A DNA stretch of 64,000 nucleotides from Malus domestica (taxonomy: Eukaryota; Streptophyta; Magnoliopsida; Rosales; Rosaceae). Position 1 is the first letter of the stretch. Each line of letters opens with the position of its first letter. Below, piece after piece: positions 12,017-26,331 of the stretch. The DNA is taken from NCBI RefSeq assembly GCF_042453785.1, contig NC_091668.1, positions 28,955,501 through 29,019,500 of the forward strand, given 5' to 3'. The translations under genes were made by a program, and so were the position numbers. The notes under the pieces were generated by a model that had not been told where the DNA came from, made no database searches, and worked only from the letters and a program-made list of their open reading frames with translations.

Positions 12017-13939
12017 TTTTGGAGAAATTGGAGGGAGAAAAGAGTGGCAAATTTACAGGGAGGGAGGAGCGACGAGGTTCCTGGACACTATGGGAGGGTG
12101 GTGATGATGGGCTGGGATCAAATTGCAAATGGGTTTCTTTCTTAAGCCCAATATGATTGTCCTTTGTTCTTAAGCCCAATTCCAATTGGATAATCAATTT
12201 CTTTTGTTTCTTGTTAAGTGACTTGCAGGCAAAACAATTTTCGGGTCGGTTCGAGACCTTTTGGGTTGGAGTAGTACAAGATACGGGTCAATTCCAACAA
12301 ACAAAAATTAAAAAAATAAAATGTTTTCAAAATTTGGAAAAGAAGAATTAAAGTTGGGAAATATCTCATTATTTAAGCCATGGGATGACTTCTATTGTAA
12401 TCATCTTTTCAATCAATTAATCAGATTATCCTTTGAGATTTCTATCAAATTGGTGGATTCCATAATTTTATTCTTCAATGATTTTTGCTTGTAATCCTTA
12501 CTAGCTTCATGCTACGTCAACGGTTGGAAATCACTCGGCCTATAAAGTCTTATTGGTTTAGAGGAAGTCCACTCATCTCAATTGCTCAAGCATTTGAGTG
12601 ATTGAATCCCTCAAACTCACAAAATCCTCTCCACTCTCCACCTTAAACCCAATCAGTTGGGCTACAGTGGAAGGAAGAAGGATTCAACTACTCAATCGGG
12701 CCACAATAGCCTAACCCAACACCTAAGGTCATGTGACGTCTCACCCACATTAAAAAAATTTTGCGTCGCACATACGCATGACCGCAACTGGTCTGATAAA
12801 ATGCAGGTAGTGGGGCCCACACTATAGGCTGTCAAGATTGATGCGAATATGAGCTGTTGGATTTTGCAAATCCGCTGGTCCGTGTTTAGTCCTAATTTTC
12901 AAAAATAAAAAATAAATATCTGAAAAAGACTTGTTGTGCCACATTTTGTCCACATGGCACAACTTGGACACTTGGATTGCAAAAAAAAATAAAAATATTA
13001 TCCAATGGCCCATATTAAATTTGTTATTAAAAATATTTAAAAATTATAAATACAGAAAGGAAAAAAAATGAAAAGAATATGAACCATGGCATGACTGGAA
13101 CTAGATTGTAATTTCAAATAATAACAATTGACGTGACAAGATTGGTTAAAAGTCTTATTCGAAATTAAACATAAAATTTATTTAAATTTTTAGTATCAAT
13201 TGCCCAAACAATTCATTTACGGGGTAAGGATGTACTAGGACAATTATTATTCACCAAAACAATAATTACATTTGCTCAAGACGGGGCAATTATTGCCTTA
13301 GTAGGGTGTAAGTTCTCTTAGATTAGATGGATTCGGAAGTAATGATTGTCCTAGTTGACAGTATTTTCTTTTGCAATCCATTGCGTTTTGGATTTCAAAT
13401 TCAAAATTAATATCGTGTGGACAAAGAGAATGATTTCCGTATCAAGCCAGACCCTGTGCATTTTTTTAGTAGAATACTCGTCCCCTGTCCAAATAAAGCT
13501 GTTTAACTCTATGAAAGGGTACTAATTATATCATATTTAACTAAACAGTGAATTGAATATTCTTTTTCTTCGAAACCCAGAATTTCTTCTTTTATTCTAC
13601 AACCTCTCTTCTCATGTTACGACATGTGAAGTTGGAACAAACGTTGAAATTCATAAATTCCATACAAATTAAATAGAAATTTAAGAGTTTAGCAAAACCA
13701 AAAATAACTAATAAATTACACGATCTGCAAATGATGGATGAAAACTTGTTGGCATTGCACGAGTCTTCAGTCTCCACTGACACTGGTCCTCATTCATCAT
13801 CTCCTCGTTTGGACAGCTGCAGCTCCAAATTTCCAAGTCCTTGTGAATATATACTTGGCTTCTAAGTGTAGATACATAGGGAGGGGTGCATTTTGCTCAC
13901 TATCTTGAAGTAATGGCAATGCTCACCACATATTTATTA
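12017..13939. other. PTPA upstream region and intergenic DNA
   Basis: 12017-12100 is the likely 5' UTR and promoter side of the minus-strand PTPA gene. The remainder is AT-rich with scattered poly-A runs and no supported gene. Confidence 0.4.
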
Positions 13940-14370
13940 AGGTTCAAAAACATGTTAGACGTTAATTGGACGGCGGGCAGGAGCTTAGCGCCTAGCAGCG
14001 GCTTATGCATTTTTTTTAATTTTAATTAAATTATATAATATATAAATAAATGTCTACTTGTACTTAAAAAAATACATAATTGTAAAATAGAATGACATAT
14101 AGATTATAAAGTATTAGAAGATGTTAAAAACACTAGGAACAAACGTAGAATGAATATTTAATCAAATATTTATAACAAGTATTTTACAGTTTATTGAAAA
14201 CATCGAATACAAAATGAAAATTATCTATTTTATGTCTAAGTGAGAGTTGTGACCTAAGCAGGTACCCAGGCGAGTCTAGGTGGGCTAGACAAGCGCCTAG
14301 ACTTGCTCTTTCTCAAGTTTCAAATGCCTAGGACTAGGAGTTAATCTCCGTGGGGGGGATGCCGCTTGGC
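13940..14370. repeat. Dispersed repeat with gcctag-rich ends
   Basis: About 430 bp with an AT-rich middle and both ends rich in gcgcctag-type motifs: near 13980-14005 (gcttagcgcctagcagcggc) and 14265-14335 (ggcgagtctaggtgggctag, gcgcctagac, gcctaggactagg). This composition is like that of a common plant non-autonomous repeat. Exact termini and class were not determined. Confidence 0.3.
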
Positions 14371-16026
14371 TCATGTGCTAGTAGGAATTTTTAGAATAAT
14401 GTTATTTATTATTGTTGGATGAGTTGAAATTTTGATATTTATGTCTATCACATGAATGTTGAAAACAGTCCAACTACTCCATTACACATATCTTAAAATT
14501 TAAACTCGTAATAAATAGAGCGGTGAAAAAAATATTACCCTAGAGAGAGACTAAAAAATATGAAGGAAACGTACAATTACAACTTTTAAATTAATCTAAA
14601 GGTGAGAGTAAAAATGTACATGCCACTAGAAGGTACTTAAGAAACAAGTTTGGGAGAACTTTCCAGCCTGTGCTTTCATTTCTTATAAAAAAATTTAGTA
14701 GAATTCTGGCAAGGTTCAAGTCGACCTACGTAGGAAGAGGATATTTGTGCATGAAACTATCCTGAAAATACTTTCATAATTTCTATTTATATATTTAAGC
14801 TCACAAAATTCACTTATTTATTTATTTGTTAATATTTGATCTAACCTCATAAATCTATTTAATACTACGAAGTACGGTCTACTACGAGTTTAGATTCTTC
14901 TCCACTTCCAAATGGGTGGTCATAAGTTTGACTTTCATATATATAAAGAATTCGATGTCAGATTATTGTGGATGTACCATCGCCCTCACCATATGGTAAT
15001 AGGTAATAAGGGACCGAATCAACACAGCTTCTAGCAACAAATAGTAAGAAACCTTATCGACTTTATGTGATGTTTCGTGTCAATAAAACAAGAACATGTA
15101 GATAAAAATTTGCCCATTTCTTTATTTTATTGACATAACTGTCACCATGGTACCATACCAGTGCTATACAAGTTCTTCTCTCCAAGTAGACAACTTCCAA
15201 CCGAAAATGGAAACAATGGAATGGCCTTAGTGCATGGAAGCCTAGCTAAGTTAATTACATTGCCTCAGTGCATGGAAGCCTAGCTAAGTTAATTTGTGTG
15301 TGTGTGTGTGTGTGAAGCCACCAATATTACGTAGTTAAGCATCAAACTTCATTTGGATCAAACAATGGAAACTTTCACGTTATCTGATATTTTTCAATGA
15401 AAATTCTTTCGCTACATGAATAATGGAAATTTCCAGGTAATTATATGATATTATCAATAAAATTGCTTTTACAACAAAGTCGTGCCACCACAATTGCGAT
15501 ATCCATAATTAAGTAGTATACTGAATTCATGTGAGTCACTTTTGAAACATTCTACGACCAAATCAAAGACTACTACCACCTTGGTTTTATCTTCCGTCTC
15601 TACAATGCATTTAAAAAAATTTCCCATCCATTTGCACTGAATTTCTCTTAAGTCTAAAAAGTTTAAACTTTCCCTTATGGTAATAGTGGACTGTATAATA
15701 TATACATGTATACGTGCATGCATCCGAAAGATGGAAATAGAAAGAAAAAAAGAATGGCACACACCACACACACACACAAGCTCTTAGGAAATGGATCTCC
15801 ACTCATCTCCAGATTGAACTTCAACGATATGAACTGTTTATTTTGTAAGTCTCGATGCATAGATCATTCTTGTAAAAATTCAATTCAATCCGAAATCATT
15901 TCCTTATTTAATTGTCACGATAAAATTTCAATGTTTTCTAGAATATAATATTTGTCAATTTCTTCGAACTCAATTAAATGGCTCAAATATTTTTGATTTA
16001 GCTGATATTCAACGTGGTGTGAGTCT
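14371..16026. other. AT-rich intergenic DNA with small repeats
   Basis: 14395-14545 shares internal sequence (gttggatgag, ccattacaca, aatttaaactc) with the MITE-like element at 45878-46078. A direct duplication of gtgcatggaagcctagctaa occurs at about 15230 and 15269, followed by a (tg)n run at 15295-15314. No gene is supported. Confidence 0.35.
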
Positions 16027-16475
16027 CACAACTAATCTTAAAAAGAAAATAAAAATCCCTACCCTTGAAAGGCTCATATAATACTATATATATATATATA
16101 TAATGAGAGCCCTAAAACGGTAAAACATTTTGAAATGCCAAAAATGTCACAACTAATCTTAAAAAGAAAATAAAAATCCCTACCCTTGAAAGGCTCATAT
16201 AATACTATATATATATATATATATATATATAATGAGAGCCCTAAAACGGTAAAACATTTTGAAATGCCAAAAATGTCATCACTTCATATATATATATATA
16301 TATATATATATAATGAGAGCCCTAAAATGGTGAAACATTTTGAAATGCAAAAAATGTCCTCACTTCATATATCTATATATAAAATGAGAGCCCTAAAACG
16401 ATGAAACATTTCGAAATGCCAAAAATGTCCTCACTTCATATTCCGAAATGCCAAAAATTTCCTCACTTCATACGC
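16027..16475. repeat. Tandem array built around an AT microsatellite
   Basis: A 121-bp block starting cacaactaatcttaaaaaga at 16027 is repeated from 16148. Each block holds a (ta)n run and then aatgagagccctaaaacggt with aaacattttgaaatgcc. Two further, shorter and more divergent copies of the second half follow to about 16475. The (ta)n length differs between blocks, as expected for slippage. The short reading frames inside are repeat artefacts. Confidence 0.7.
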
Positions 16476-17631
16476 ATGGATAACTACCCATAAAAAATCC
16501 GTTGTTTGAATTTGTCGCCTGAATCGTGCCCTCATATTTGATGCGGGCGGTGACTTTGTACGGCTGGCTGGTGTGATTTGGGGGTGTTTCGGTTATAATG
16601 GGAGACAAGGCACATTAGGCATGGGGCAGCAAAGTCAAATGGGATTAGGATAGTATAGTTTTTGCTAATTTATGGGATTATAAGTCTTCCTTTATTTTTG
16701 TTTTGATGTGATGAAACAAGAATGGGTGAGTAAATTTTACTCCAATGTAAGGTAATAACATGAGAATTTTTCTTATTAATGTTTTTTCCTTTTTTTATTC
16801 GAAGATAACTTTTGATTTATTTTCATGATGCTATTTCAATTTCTTCTCAATGAAAGCACATAGCAAAGCAACAAAGCTATGGCGGTGGGAATACTCGTTC
16901 TTAGAAATGTATGAATTTGTGATATGAATTAGGTGATTGAAGTTGAAGACATTAATCCATACATAATGTTTCTGTTGTCCGCCCTGCATCAAAGGTGAGA
17001 AAGGCTTCTTCATGTAGGCCTGATTGAAAACACATTCATATTTTTTCATCGAAATTCCTTCATTTTACATTGCTATTTAATCGTTTCTTTATTGTTCTCT
17101 CATACATATTGTTCTTTGCGGTGCAAAAGCTACAACACAATAAGCATTTTAATTGGAATATTTTTCTTATTTCTTTGCTCAATTTCTTCTTATAAGGAAA
17201 TCTATGAAATGATTATTGTTGGAAACTGAGTGATACCTATGTGTTAAGGTACTTCTCATAAAATGTATATTCTTGCAATCTTGCTAATGAAATTAGCCAT
17301 AAACGTGATACCAATGTGTTAAGGCTTCTATCAAAAACACAACTTCACAAATTAAATAATCACAATAAACGGCCATTAATTAAAAGGTAGCCTTGCATCA
17401 AGTCATAGAAGAACATTTGATTACTAACAGAACTTAAAGGAAGTGCGGTTTGATGCATACTTAATTTATTTGGCTTTATTCATGGATTTTTTCCGGCATT
17501 CTTTTGAGAGCTGTAGGATGATTTTATTAGAAATACTGTTTATTTTGTACCGTAGTTTAGTGTATCCTATTATTCTTCGTTTAAGAATTATTTCTAACAC
17601 TTTACTTTTCTTCATGTTTTTATTCAACTAT
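16476..17631. other. Intergenic DNA
   Basis: AT-rich sequence with no supported gene or repeat border. It precedes the plastid-related tandem array. Confidence 0.35.
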
Positions 17632-18810
17632 CAGGGAACATATTGGAGTAAAAGTGTTGTTGTAGGTAAATTGTCTAATTCAAAGGTACATCTATTACTA
17701 CTGCTCTCAACTAATATAATGATGCTTTGTTTTTTTTGGTCAGACTTCTAATTTTCTCATTGTTTGTAGATTCGCAATGAAAACTTGAAGCATCATGTCG
17801 AGACAAATGGATGGCAACTATGGCGTTGATTTTGCATGAAACTTTAACTTATGGATGGATTTTTTTTTTTAATGTTGGTAACTACAAACGTGTCTTGGAA
17901 ACATATTATAAGGTTTTCTTTAGTTTTCATGGATGTATTATAAAAAAAATATCATCTTTGTTAGGTTTTCTTTCCTTTACATTTTTTCCCCACGTATGTT
18001 TGTGAGATGCACTGCATGTGGATAAGAAATAATAAAAAGAAGGAAAAAAGAAAGAAGAACTCATCTTCTTTCTTTTATCACTTAGAAGCCGAGATGAAAG
18101 TCTCATGCACGGTTTTGAATTAAAGGGTACATGTATTACTACTGCTCTCAACTAATATAATGATGCTTTGTTTTTTTATAGTCAGACTTCTAATTTTCTC
18201 ATTGTTTGTAGATTCGCAATGAAAACTTGAAGCATAATGTGGAGATAAATGGATGGCAACCATGGCGTTGATGTTGCATGAAACTTTAACTTATGGATGG
18301 ATTTATTTATTTAATTTTTAATGTTGGTAACTACAAACGTGTCTTGGAAACATATTATAAGGTTTTCTTTAGTTTTCATGGATGTATTATAAAAAATTTC
18401 ATCTTTGTTAGGTTTTCTTTCCTTTTCATTTTTCCCCTGCGTATGTTTGTGAGATGCACTGCATGTGGATAATAAATACTAAAAAATTTCATCTTCTTTC
18501 TTTTATCACTTAGGAGCCGTGCGAGATGAAAGTCTCATGCACTGTTTTAAATTAAAAGGTACATGTATTACTACTGCTCTCAACTAATATAATGATGCTT
18601 TGTTTTTTTATAGTCAGACTTCTAATTTTCTCATTGTTTGTAGATTCGCAATGAAAACTTGAAGCATCATGTGGAGATAAATGGATGGCAACCATGGCGT
18701 TGATGTTGCATGAAACTTTCACTCATGGATGAATTTATTTATTTAATTTTTTATGTTGTTAACTACAAACGTCTTGGAAAGAAAGAAGATGAGTTCTTCT
18801 TTCTTTTATC
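17632..18810. repeat. Tandem array containing ndhB intron ends (units 1-3)
   Basis: A unit opening ggtacat(g/c)tattactactgct starts at 17685, 18126 and 18558, so periods are 441 and 432 bp. The third unit is shortened internally and runs into the plastid insert. The first two units each close with a copy of the 3' end of the plastid ndhB group II intron (ctttcttttatcactta, then a domain V-like hairpin containing gatgaaagtctcatgcac). A flank opening cagggaacatattggagt precedes the first unit at 17632 and recurs before the detached fourth copy at 20339. Poly-T and A-run lengths vary between copies. Short frames inside (for example 17443-18151) are not genes. Confidence 0.75.
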
Positions 18811-18870
18811 ACTTAGAAGCCGTGCAAGATGAAAATCATGCACGGTTTTGAATGAGAGAAAGAAGTGAGG
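18811..18870 (+). other. Plastid ndhB group II intron 3' end (domains V-VI)
   Basis: gaagccgtgcaagatgaaaa then tcatgcacggttttgaatga matches the hairpin of group II intron domain V, with the following strand leading into ndhB exon 2. Compared with the neighbouring copy at 18510-18551 (gccgtgcgagatgaaagtct), this one lacks bases in the loop-side stem. Nuclear copy of plastid DNA; not expected to splice. Confidence 0.65.
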
Positions 18871-19648
18871 AATCATCTTTTCGACTATGACTCTTCCACT
18901 CCAGTTGTTGCTTTTCCTTATGTTTCTTCGAAAGTAGCTACTTCAGCTTTAGCCACTCGAATTTTTGATATTCCTTTCTATTTCTCATCAAACAAATGGC
19001 ATCTTCTTCTGGAAATCTTAGTTATTCTTATCATAATATTGGGGAATCTCAGTGCTATTACTCGAACAAGCATGAAACGTATGCTTGCGTATTCGTCCAT
19101 GGGTCAAATTGGATACGTAATTATTGGAATAATTGTTGGAGACTCAAATGGTGGATATGCAAGCTTGATAATTTATATGATGTTCTATTTCTCCATGAAT
19201 CTAGGAACTTTTGCTTGCATTGTATCATTTGGTCTACGTACTGGAACTGATAACATTCAAGATTATGCAGGATTATACTCAAATGATCCTTTTTTGGCTC
19301 TCTCTTTAGCCATATGTCTCTTATCCTTAGGAGGTCTTCCTCCACTAGCAGGTTTTTTCGGAAAACTTCATTTATATTGGTGTGGATGGCAGGCAGGCCT
19401 ATATTTCTTGGTTTCAAGAAGACTCCTTATGAGCGTTGTTTCTATCTACTATTATCTAAAAATAATCAAGTTATTAATGACTGGACGAAACCAGGAAATA
19501 ACACCTCACGTTGCCAAATTATAGAAGATCCCCTTTAAGATCAAACAATTCCATAGAATTGAGTATGATTGTATGTGTGATAGCATCTACTATACCAGGA
19601 ATATCAATGAACCTAATTATTGAAATTGCTCAGGATACCCTTTTTTAG
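18871..19648 (+). pseudogene. ndhB: Nuclear plastid-derived ndhB exon 2 (NUPT)
   Basis: Encodes most of the second exon of the plastid NADH dehydrogenase-like complex subunit 2 (NdhB), a proton-pumping antiporter-type membrane protein. Recognisable segments in order: [57 protein letters not shown] and [21 protein letters not shown] one-base frameshift near 19510 (cacgttgccaaat) ends the frame at 19524. The remaining coding sequence continues in another frame to the normal stop TAG at 19646-19648. Substitutions such as SRRLLMSV also differ from what I recall of plastid ndhB. Position in nuclear repeats, loss of exon 1 and the frameshift show a non-functional nuclear insert of plastid DNA. Confidence 0.88.
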
Positions 19649-20229
19649 CTTCTAGAATCTATTTCTTAGTTCAAGATCCCTCTTACTAACTGGAATCAAA
19701 GAATTTGTAGATCTGTTCCGCCCAAAATGGGAATGGGCTAGGGTTATGAACTTATAATCTATAATCTGATGATCGAGTCGATTCCATGATTATAAGTTCA
19801 TTCCATACCGAACTAGACTGGAATAGGGTTATATACATTCTAATTATGAGAAAGGGTCATTCGAGCGTATCTAAATAGGTACTATGTTTACATATGGATC
19901 CCTACATCGTTACATTCCATTTAGGATTAGGAATACGCGTAATAGGACCTGCTTTTTACATATCTCTTGTTATTTGGGATGGGACCCTATTCACCTCACC
20001 TCTTTGGGATTCTATTGAATCGAGAAATTGGTTTGATTGTCCATCTTTATGATATAATATATAAAAGGCATCCTCCACATAATTCAAATTGAAGCAATTG
20101 GATGTCCAACTAGGTCCTATATGACATGACTGATAAATAGAAATACTCTAACACTCCACATTTGTCATATATTTCATACATCACATTGGATAAGTATCAT
20201 ATTCATGGAATACGATTCACTTTCAAGAT
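19649..20229. other. Plastid ndhB-trnL intergenic spacer (NUPT)
   Basis: Continues collinearly with the plastid order ndhB to trnL-CAA. No nuclear gene. Contains no array units. Confidence 0.75.
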
Positions 20230-20289
20230 GCCTTGGTGGTGAAATGGTAGACACGCGAGACTCAAAATCTCGTGCTAAAGAGCGTGGAG
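20230..20289 (+). pseudogene. trnL-CAA: Truncated plastid trnL-CAA
   Basis: gccttggtggtgaaatggta followed by the anticodon arm actcaaaatct (anticodon CAA) and the variable arm gctaaagagcgtgga match the 5' three quarters of plastid tRNA-Leu(CAA), which lies downstream of ndhB in plastid genomes. The T arm, T loop and 3' acceptor strand are missing: after gcgtgga(g) the sequence switches to group II intron domain V sequence (gccgtgcaagatgaaag). It cannot fold into a complete tRNA. Confidence 0.85.
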
Positions 20290-20790
20290 CCGTGCAAGAT
20301 GAAAGAGTGGGGTAGTTTAAAAAAAAATAAAAAAACATCAGGGAACATATTGGAGTAAAAGTGTTGTTGTAGGTAAATTGTCTAATTTAAGGGTACATGT
20401 ATTACTACTGCTCTCAACTAATATAATGATGCTTTGTTTTTTTATGGTCAGACTTCTAATTTTCTCATTGTTTGTAGATTCGCTATGAAAACTTGAAGCA
20501 TCATGTGGATTCAAATGGGTGGCAACCATGACGTTGATGTTGCAAGAAACTTTAACTCTTGGATGGATTTATTTATTTAATTTTTAATGTTGGTAACTAC
20601 GAACATGTCTTTGAAACATATTATAAGGTTTTCTTTGGTTTTCATGGATGTATTATAAAAAAATTTCATCATTGTTAGGTTTTCTTTCCTTTCATTCCCC
20701 CCCCCCCCCCCCCCCCGGCGCATATGTTTGTGAGATGCACTGCATGTGGATAAGAAATACTAAAAAGAAGGAAAAAGTTGAAACCAAGTT
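20290..20790. repeat. Detached fourth copy of the tandem-array unit
   Basis: After a partial domain V segment (20288-20306) and an A-run, the flank cagggaacatattggagt recurs at 20339 and the unit ggtacatgtattactactgc at 20392, running to about 20775. The unit ends before a domain V copy. A run of about 19-20 C lies near 20697-20716; it is a likely sequencing-uncertain homopolymer. Confidence 0.7.
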
Positions 20791-22091
20791 AGCTTGGTCT
20801 TAGAGAAGAATAGTTAAGCAATTCAGTACTGATATTTGAAACGTTACACACAAAAAAATAACAAAAACAAGAAGTTTGCTTGGTGCTCAAATTCAGAGGA
20901 AGCCAATGCGATAGTCAAATTTATTTTTTATTTTTATTTTTTTTCCGACAATAAAAAAATATATTTACAACGTGAATAAAACAAAGAATGAAAAGGAGTT
21001 AGCTCGGTTTTGGACTTTACGTAAATGGTACATCCTAGCTACTACAATGAAAAACCACCACCGCAATTAAAAAAGTCTCTTGTAAGGGGGAGTAGAACAT
21101 ATATAAAATAAAACATTACTTTACACAAAGTGAAAACAAAAAGCTTGACAAATATTTAGATCATGCATGACAATGAAGAAGTCTTTCTTGACAATTACAA
21201 TGAAAAACAACTAAAGAAAACACATCCTTGGAGGTGTTATGCGCCTGTGACTAGAAAATGCCTCTCACACATTGAAGGTGTCTAGTAAAAAGATAGGATA
21301 TATAAAATATGGGTGTTGGCCTCTTTCAATTTCGTTGGAAAAATGAGTGTTAGTCATTCAAAATCAAAAACTTTGAATGGGCAAATATGAAAACAACTAA
21401 CCAACACATTTTTAGGGACGTATAACGCCTGTGATGAAAAAATACCTCTTGTATATGCGTGAGTGCGTACGGAGAAACTAGTATATATATAAGTCTTCGT
21501 AGTTAATGTGGGAGGTAGTGGGATCGGATATGTTAAAATTAAAATAAGAAATAATTGTTTATAAACATATAACTGTCTATCGGGGGAAGTGGGAGGTCTT
21601 CTTGTTGACAAATTCAAGATCTGATCCCAAGGTTTCTCTTGTTTTTTAGGATTTCGTCCGGGGCTCGTGTTGCACAGAGGAAGATGATGTCAATATTTTA
21701 AATTGGTTTTTCAATTGAAAAAGTATCAATTTGGATCTAGTTTTGATTGCAACTATATAATAGTGCTGCAAAATACAGCGTTTAGGGATCGATCACGAGT
21801 TCTTGATCGTCAATTTTGATGATCCTGTTAACAAGCAAATTTTTTTTCTCGGAGATGTGAGAGATTTATGATAAATTACATCGTCGGTCAGTCATAATAA
21901 TTTTGTATTAAACTCGTCATAATATTTCATGCTAATTAGGCCTAATACTAAGTGTCGGCTAACGAGCATTTTAATATGTTACAGAAAACGTCTCATGCTA
22001 ATTAAATAAGCTTGGGGTTGTCTTCATAGCTAAATTTCATAAAAGTCCGTTCATGGCTAAATTTCATAGTTATAAAATAATTCACTATATA
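20791..22091. other. Intergenic DNA
   Basis: No gene is supported. Two related segments near 21200-21270 and 21370-21450 (tatgcgcctgtgac / tataacgcctgtgatg, each with aaaacaact upstream) suggest an old internal duplication. Confidence 0.3.
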
Positions 22092-22260
22092 TTGTTGGCA
22101 CTTAGTACTACGGTCTAGTGATATTCCTTTTCACTTGTAAGTGAGATGTCTTATGTTCAATTCTCGTCAAAGGAGAATTTAAACCACATTATTGCTAGCC
22201 CATTGTGAGGAACCCTCTCCCCTATTTAGTGTAGATAATATCGTTTGTTCAAAAAAAAAA
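22092..22260 (+). mobile_element. tRNA-derived SINE
   Basis: Opens near ttgttggcacttagtactac, has ggtctagtgatattcc and a degenerate B-box-like tgttcaattctc, and ends in tttgttc plus a 10-A tail at 22251-22260. The composition is that of a tRNA-derived SINE. Family is not named with certainty. Confidence 0.5.
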
Positions 22261-22481
22261 TCACTATATATTTTCTTCTTCATAAAAGATATTTACAATA
22301 AATATATTAAGATGAAAACTAATGAAAATGACTTGAAAACTTTGAGGAACCCCCTCCCCTTTAGTGTAGATAATATCATTTGTTCAAAAAAAAATCACTA
22401 TATATTGTCTTCTTCATAAAAGATATTTACAATAAATATATTAAGAGGAAAACTAATGAAAAAGGCTTGAAAACTTTAAGT
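22211..22481. repeat. 137-bp tandem duplication including the SINE tail
   Basis: The block from aaccctctcccctatttagt (22211) recurs at 22348 as aaccccctcccctttagtgt, a period of about 137 bp with small differences in poly-A length and a few substitutions. It copies the SINE 3' tail together with the start of the adjacent dispersed repeat. Confidence 0.65.
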
Positions 22482-22600
22482 TTTAACAATAAAGACAAAA
22501 TAAAAGGTAAAGTGAATAGTACCAGGATTGACTTTTTAGTGTAAAAATGTGGTTTTTCGTTAAAGTAAACAGTAACGAGAGTTTTTTGTTAAAGTTCCCC
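22447..22600 (+). repeat. Dispersed repeat family, copy 1
   Basis: Contains ggtaaagtgaatagtacca, gactttttagtgtaaaaatg and cgttaaagt. The same sequence occurs at 52754-52893 (minus orientation) and 61271-61426 (plus). A truncated start is also present at 22314-22346. Non-coding, about 150 bp. Confidence 0.65.
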
Positions 22601-23933
22601 ATATTAAGTTCTCCACCTTTTCTGTTTAGCCATCACAAATTGTTAGGTGTCATTAATGAATCATGACATAAGGAAACTCTGAAAAATTAGTAATTACTAA
22701 TCTTCATTAAAGGGAGAATTGAAAGATAGTTTCAATCCACATACAATCGATTAGTAAGAGTTTTAATTGTCTACTGTCTTGCTACTAGGACCTAATGGAT
22801 CGTACACTGTGTAAGGTAAAAATTGAAAAATACAATGGACTTAAGTAAGTACAATTAAATGGTTTAATTGTTTATGACTAGGAATAGTTAAAAACAAACA
22901 AATAAGTTCGTGTTAAACTTTGAGTTAGTTTTGTCCTCATTTAGGGTTTTTGTTAGGAGGAACTGGAAAATGAAAGAAAATTCTTGCATGCATGTAATGC
23001 ATAACAATTGGGGTTGTAGAAGTTGTATGTATTATGTCCACGCGTGCACGGCAAGAACGGCGTTATTATATTCAAACCGTGTATATATATATATATATAT
23101 ATATATTAGGCAGCTTCCTAAGTATTAGGGTTAACGGCTTTCCAAGTCCACATATGGGCTATATCTGTACCTTTTTATCGTTCTGTTGCAACTGCACTAC
23201 TTTTGCAGCTCATTTAAGTTTTGTGTAGGCGGATTATTAAAATAAGATAATATAAAATTGAATGTGTGAATCGCACGATGGTTGTTAGAGGAAAGCTGAA
23301 ATACTTATGTGAGTCTTCTCGACTCCCAAAAAGTATATTGGCTAGCTAGTAGATGGCTTTGCTCTGGATTTAATTTAACATGCCACGAAGAAAGCCAACT
23401 AACCTAATATTTTTGTTTTCTTTTTAAGAGAGCAAATTACAATTTTAATTATATTAATAAAAAGAACGTAATTTTTCTTCAAATGGTATGTAACATTGAG
23501 TGACGCTGAAAATGAATGGATGAAGTTGAAAATAAAATATCTAACAGTTGTTTAAATCAAAAACTAAAACACCCATAATACTAAGTGCCACGTAGTAATG
23601 AAGCCGAAGCGGGCTGACAAAAGAAAGAGTATAGTTGGGACTTAGATGGGGAAGGACTGGATCGGCATTGCGCCATGATGAGCGCCCTTCCATTTTTATA
23701 TGCGTGGGGTGTCCTAGTCAGTGGTAGTATTAAAATGTAATGTGATTCCATTAGTCTTTGATTAATGGAGGTTAATTAATGAAGGGCCCAATTAAAGTCA
23801 AAGCTTAGATGCGTCCTTGTTCGTCTAATAATACGTCGTTGAGACGGGAGATTTGACTTCGGTGCCTAAAAAGGAGCAAAAAAACAGAAAGATAGAGAGA
23901 GGGGAACTGATTCTGCAACTTTGTCTTACTTCA
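22601..23933. other. Intergenic DNA and WRKY promoter region
   Basis: No gene. A (ta)n microsatellite lies at about 23081-23106. The last few hundred bases are the upstream and leader region of the WRKY gene. Confidence 0.4.

Positions 23934-26331
<2,398 letters not shown>

Noticed and set aside
16186-16404. Small protein with YIYIYIYI repeats
   Set aside because: Translation of the AT microsatellite array.
18865-19524. A 219-codon open frame as a nuclear gene
   Set aside because: It is plastid ndhB exon 2 with a frameshift, preceded by group II intron sequence and followed by trnL; no nuclear promoter or first exon.
23853-23933. Upstream in-frame ATG as the WRKY start
   Set aside because: The 27 extra residues (MTSVPKKEQK and on) are unlike WRKY N-termini; the ATG at 23934 begins a typical acidic N-terminus.
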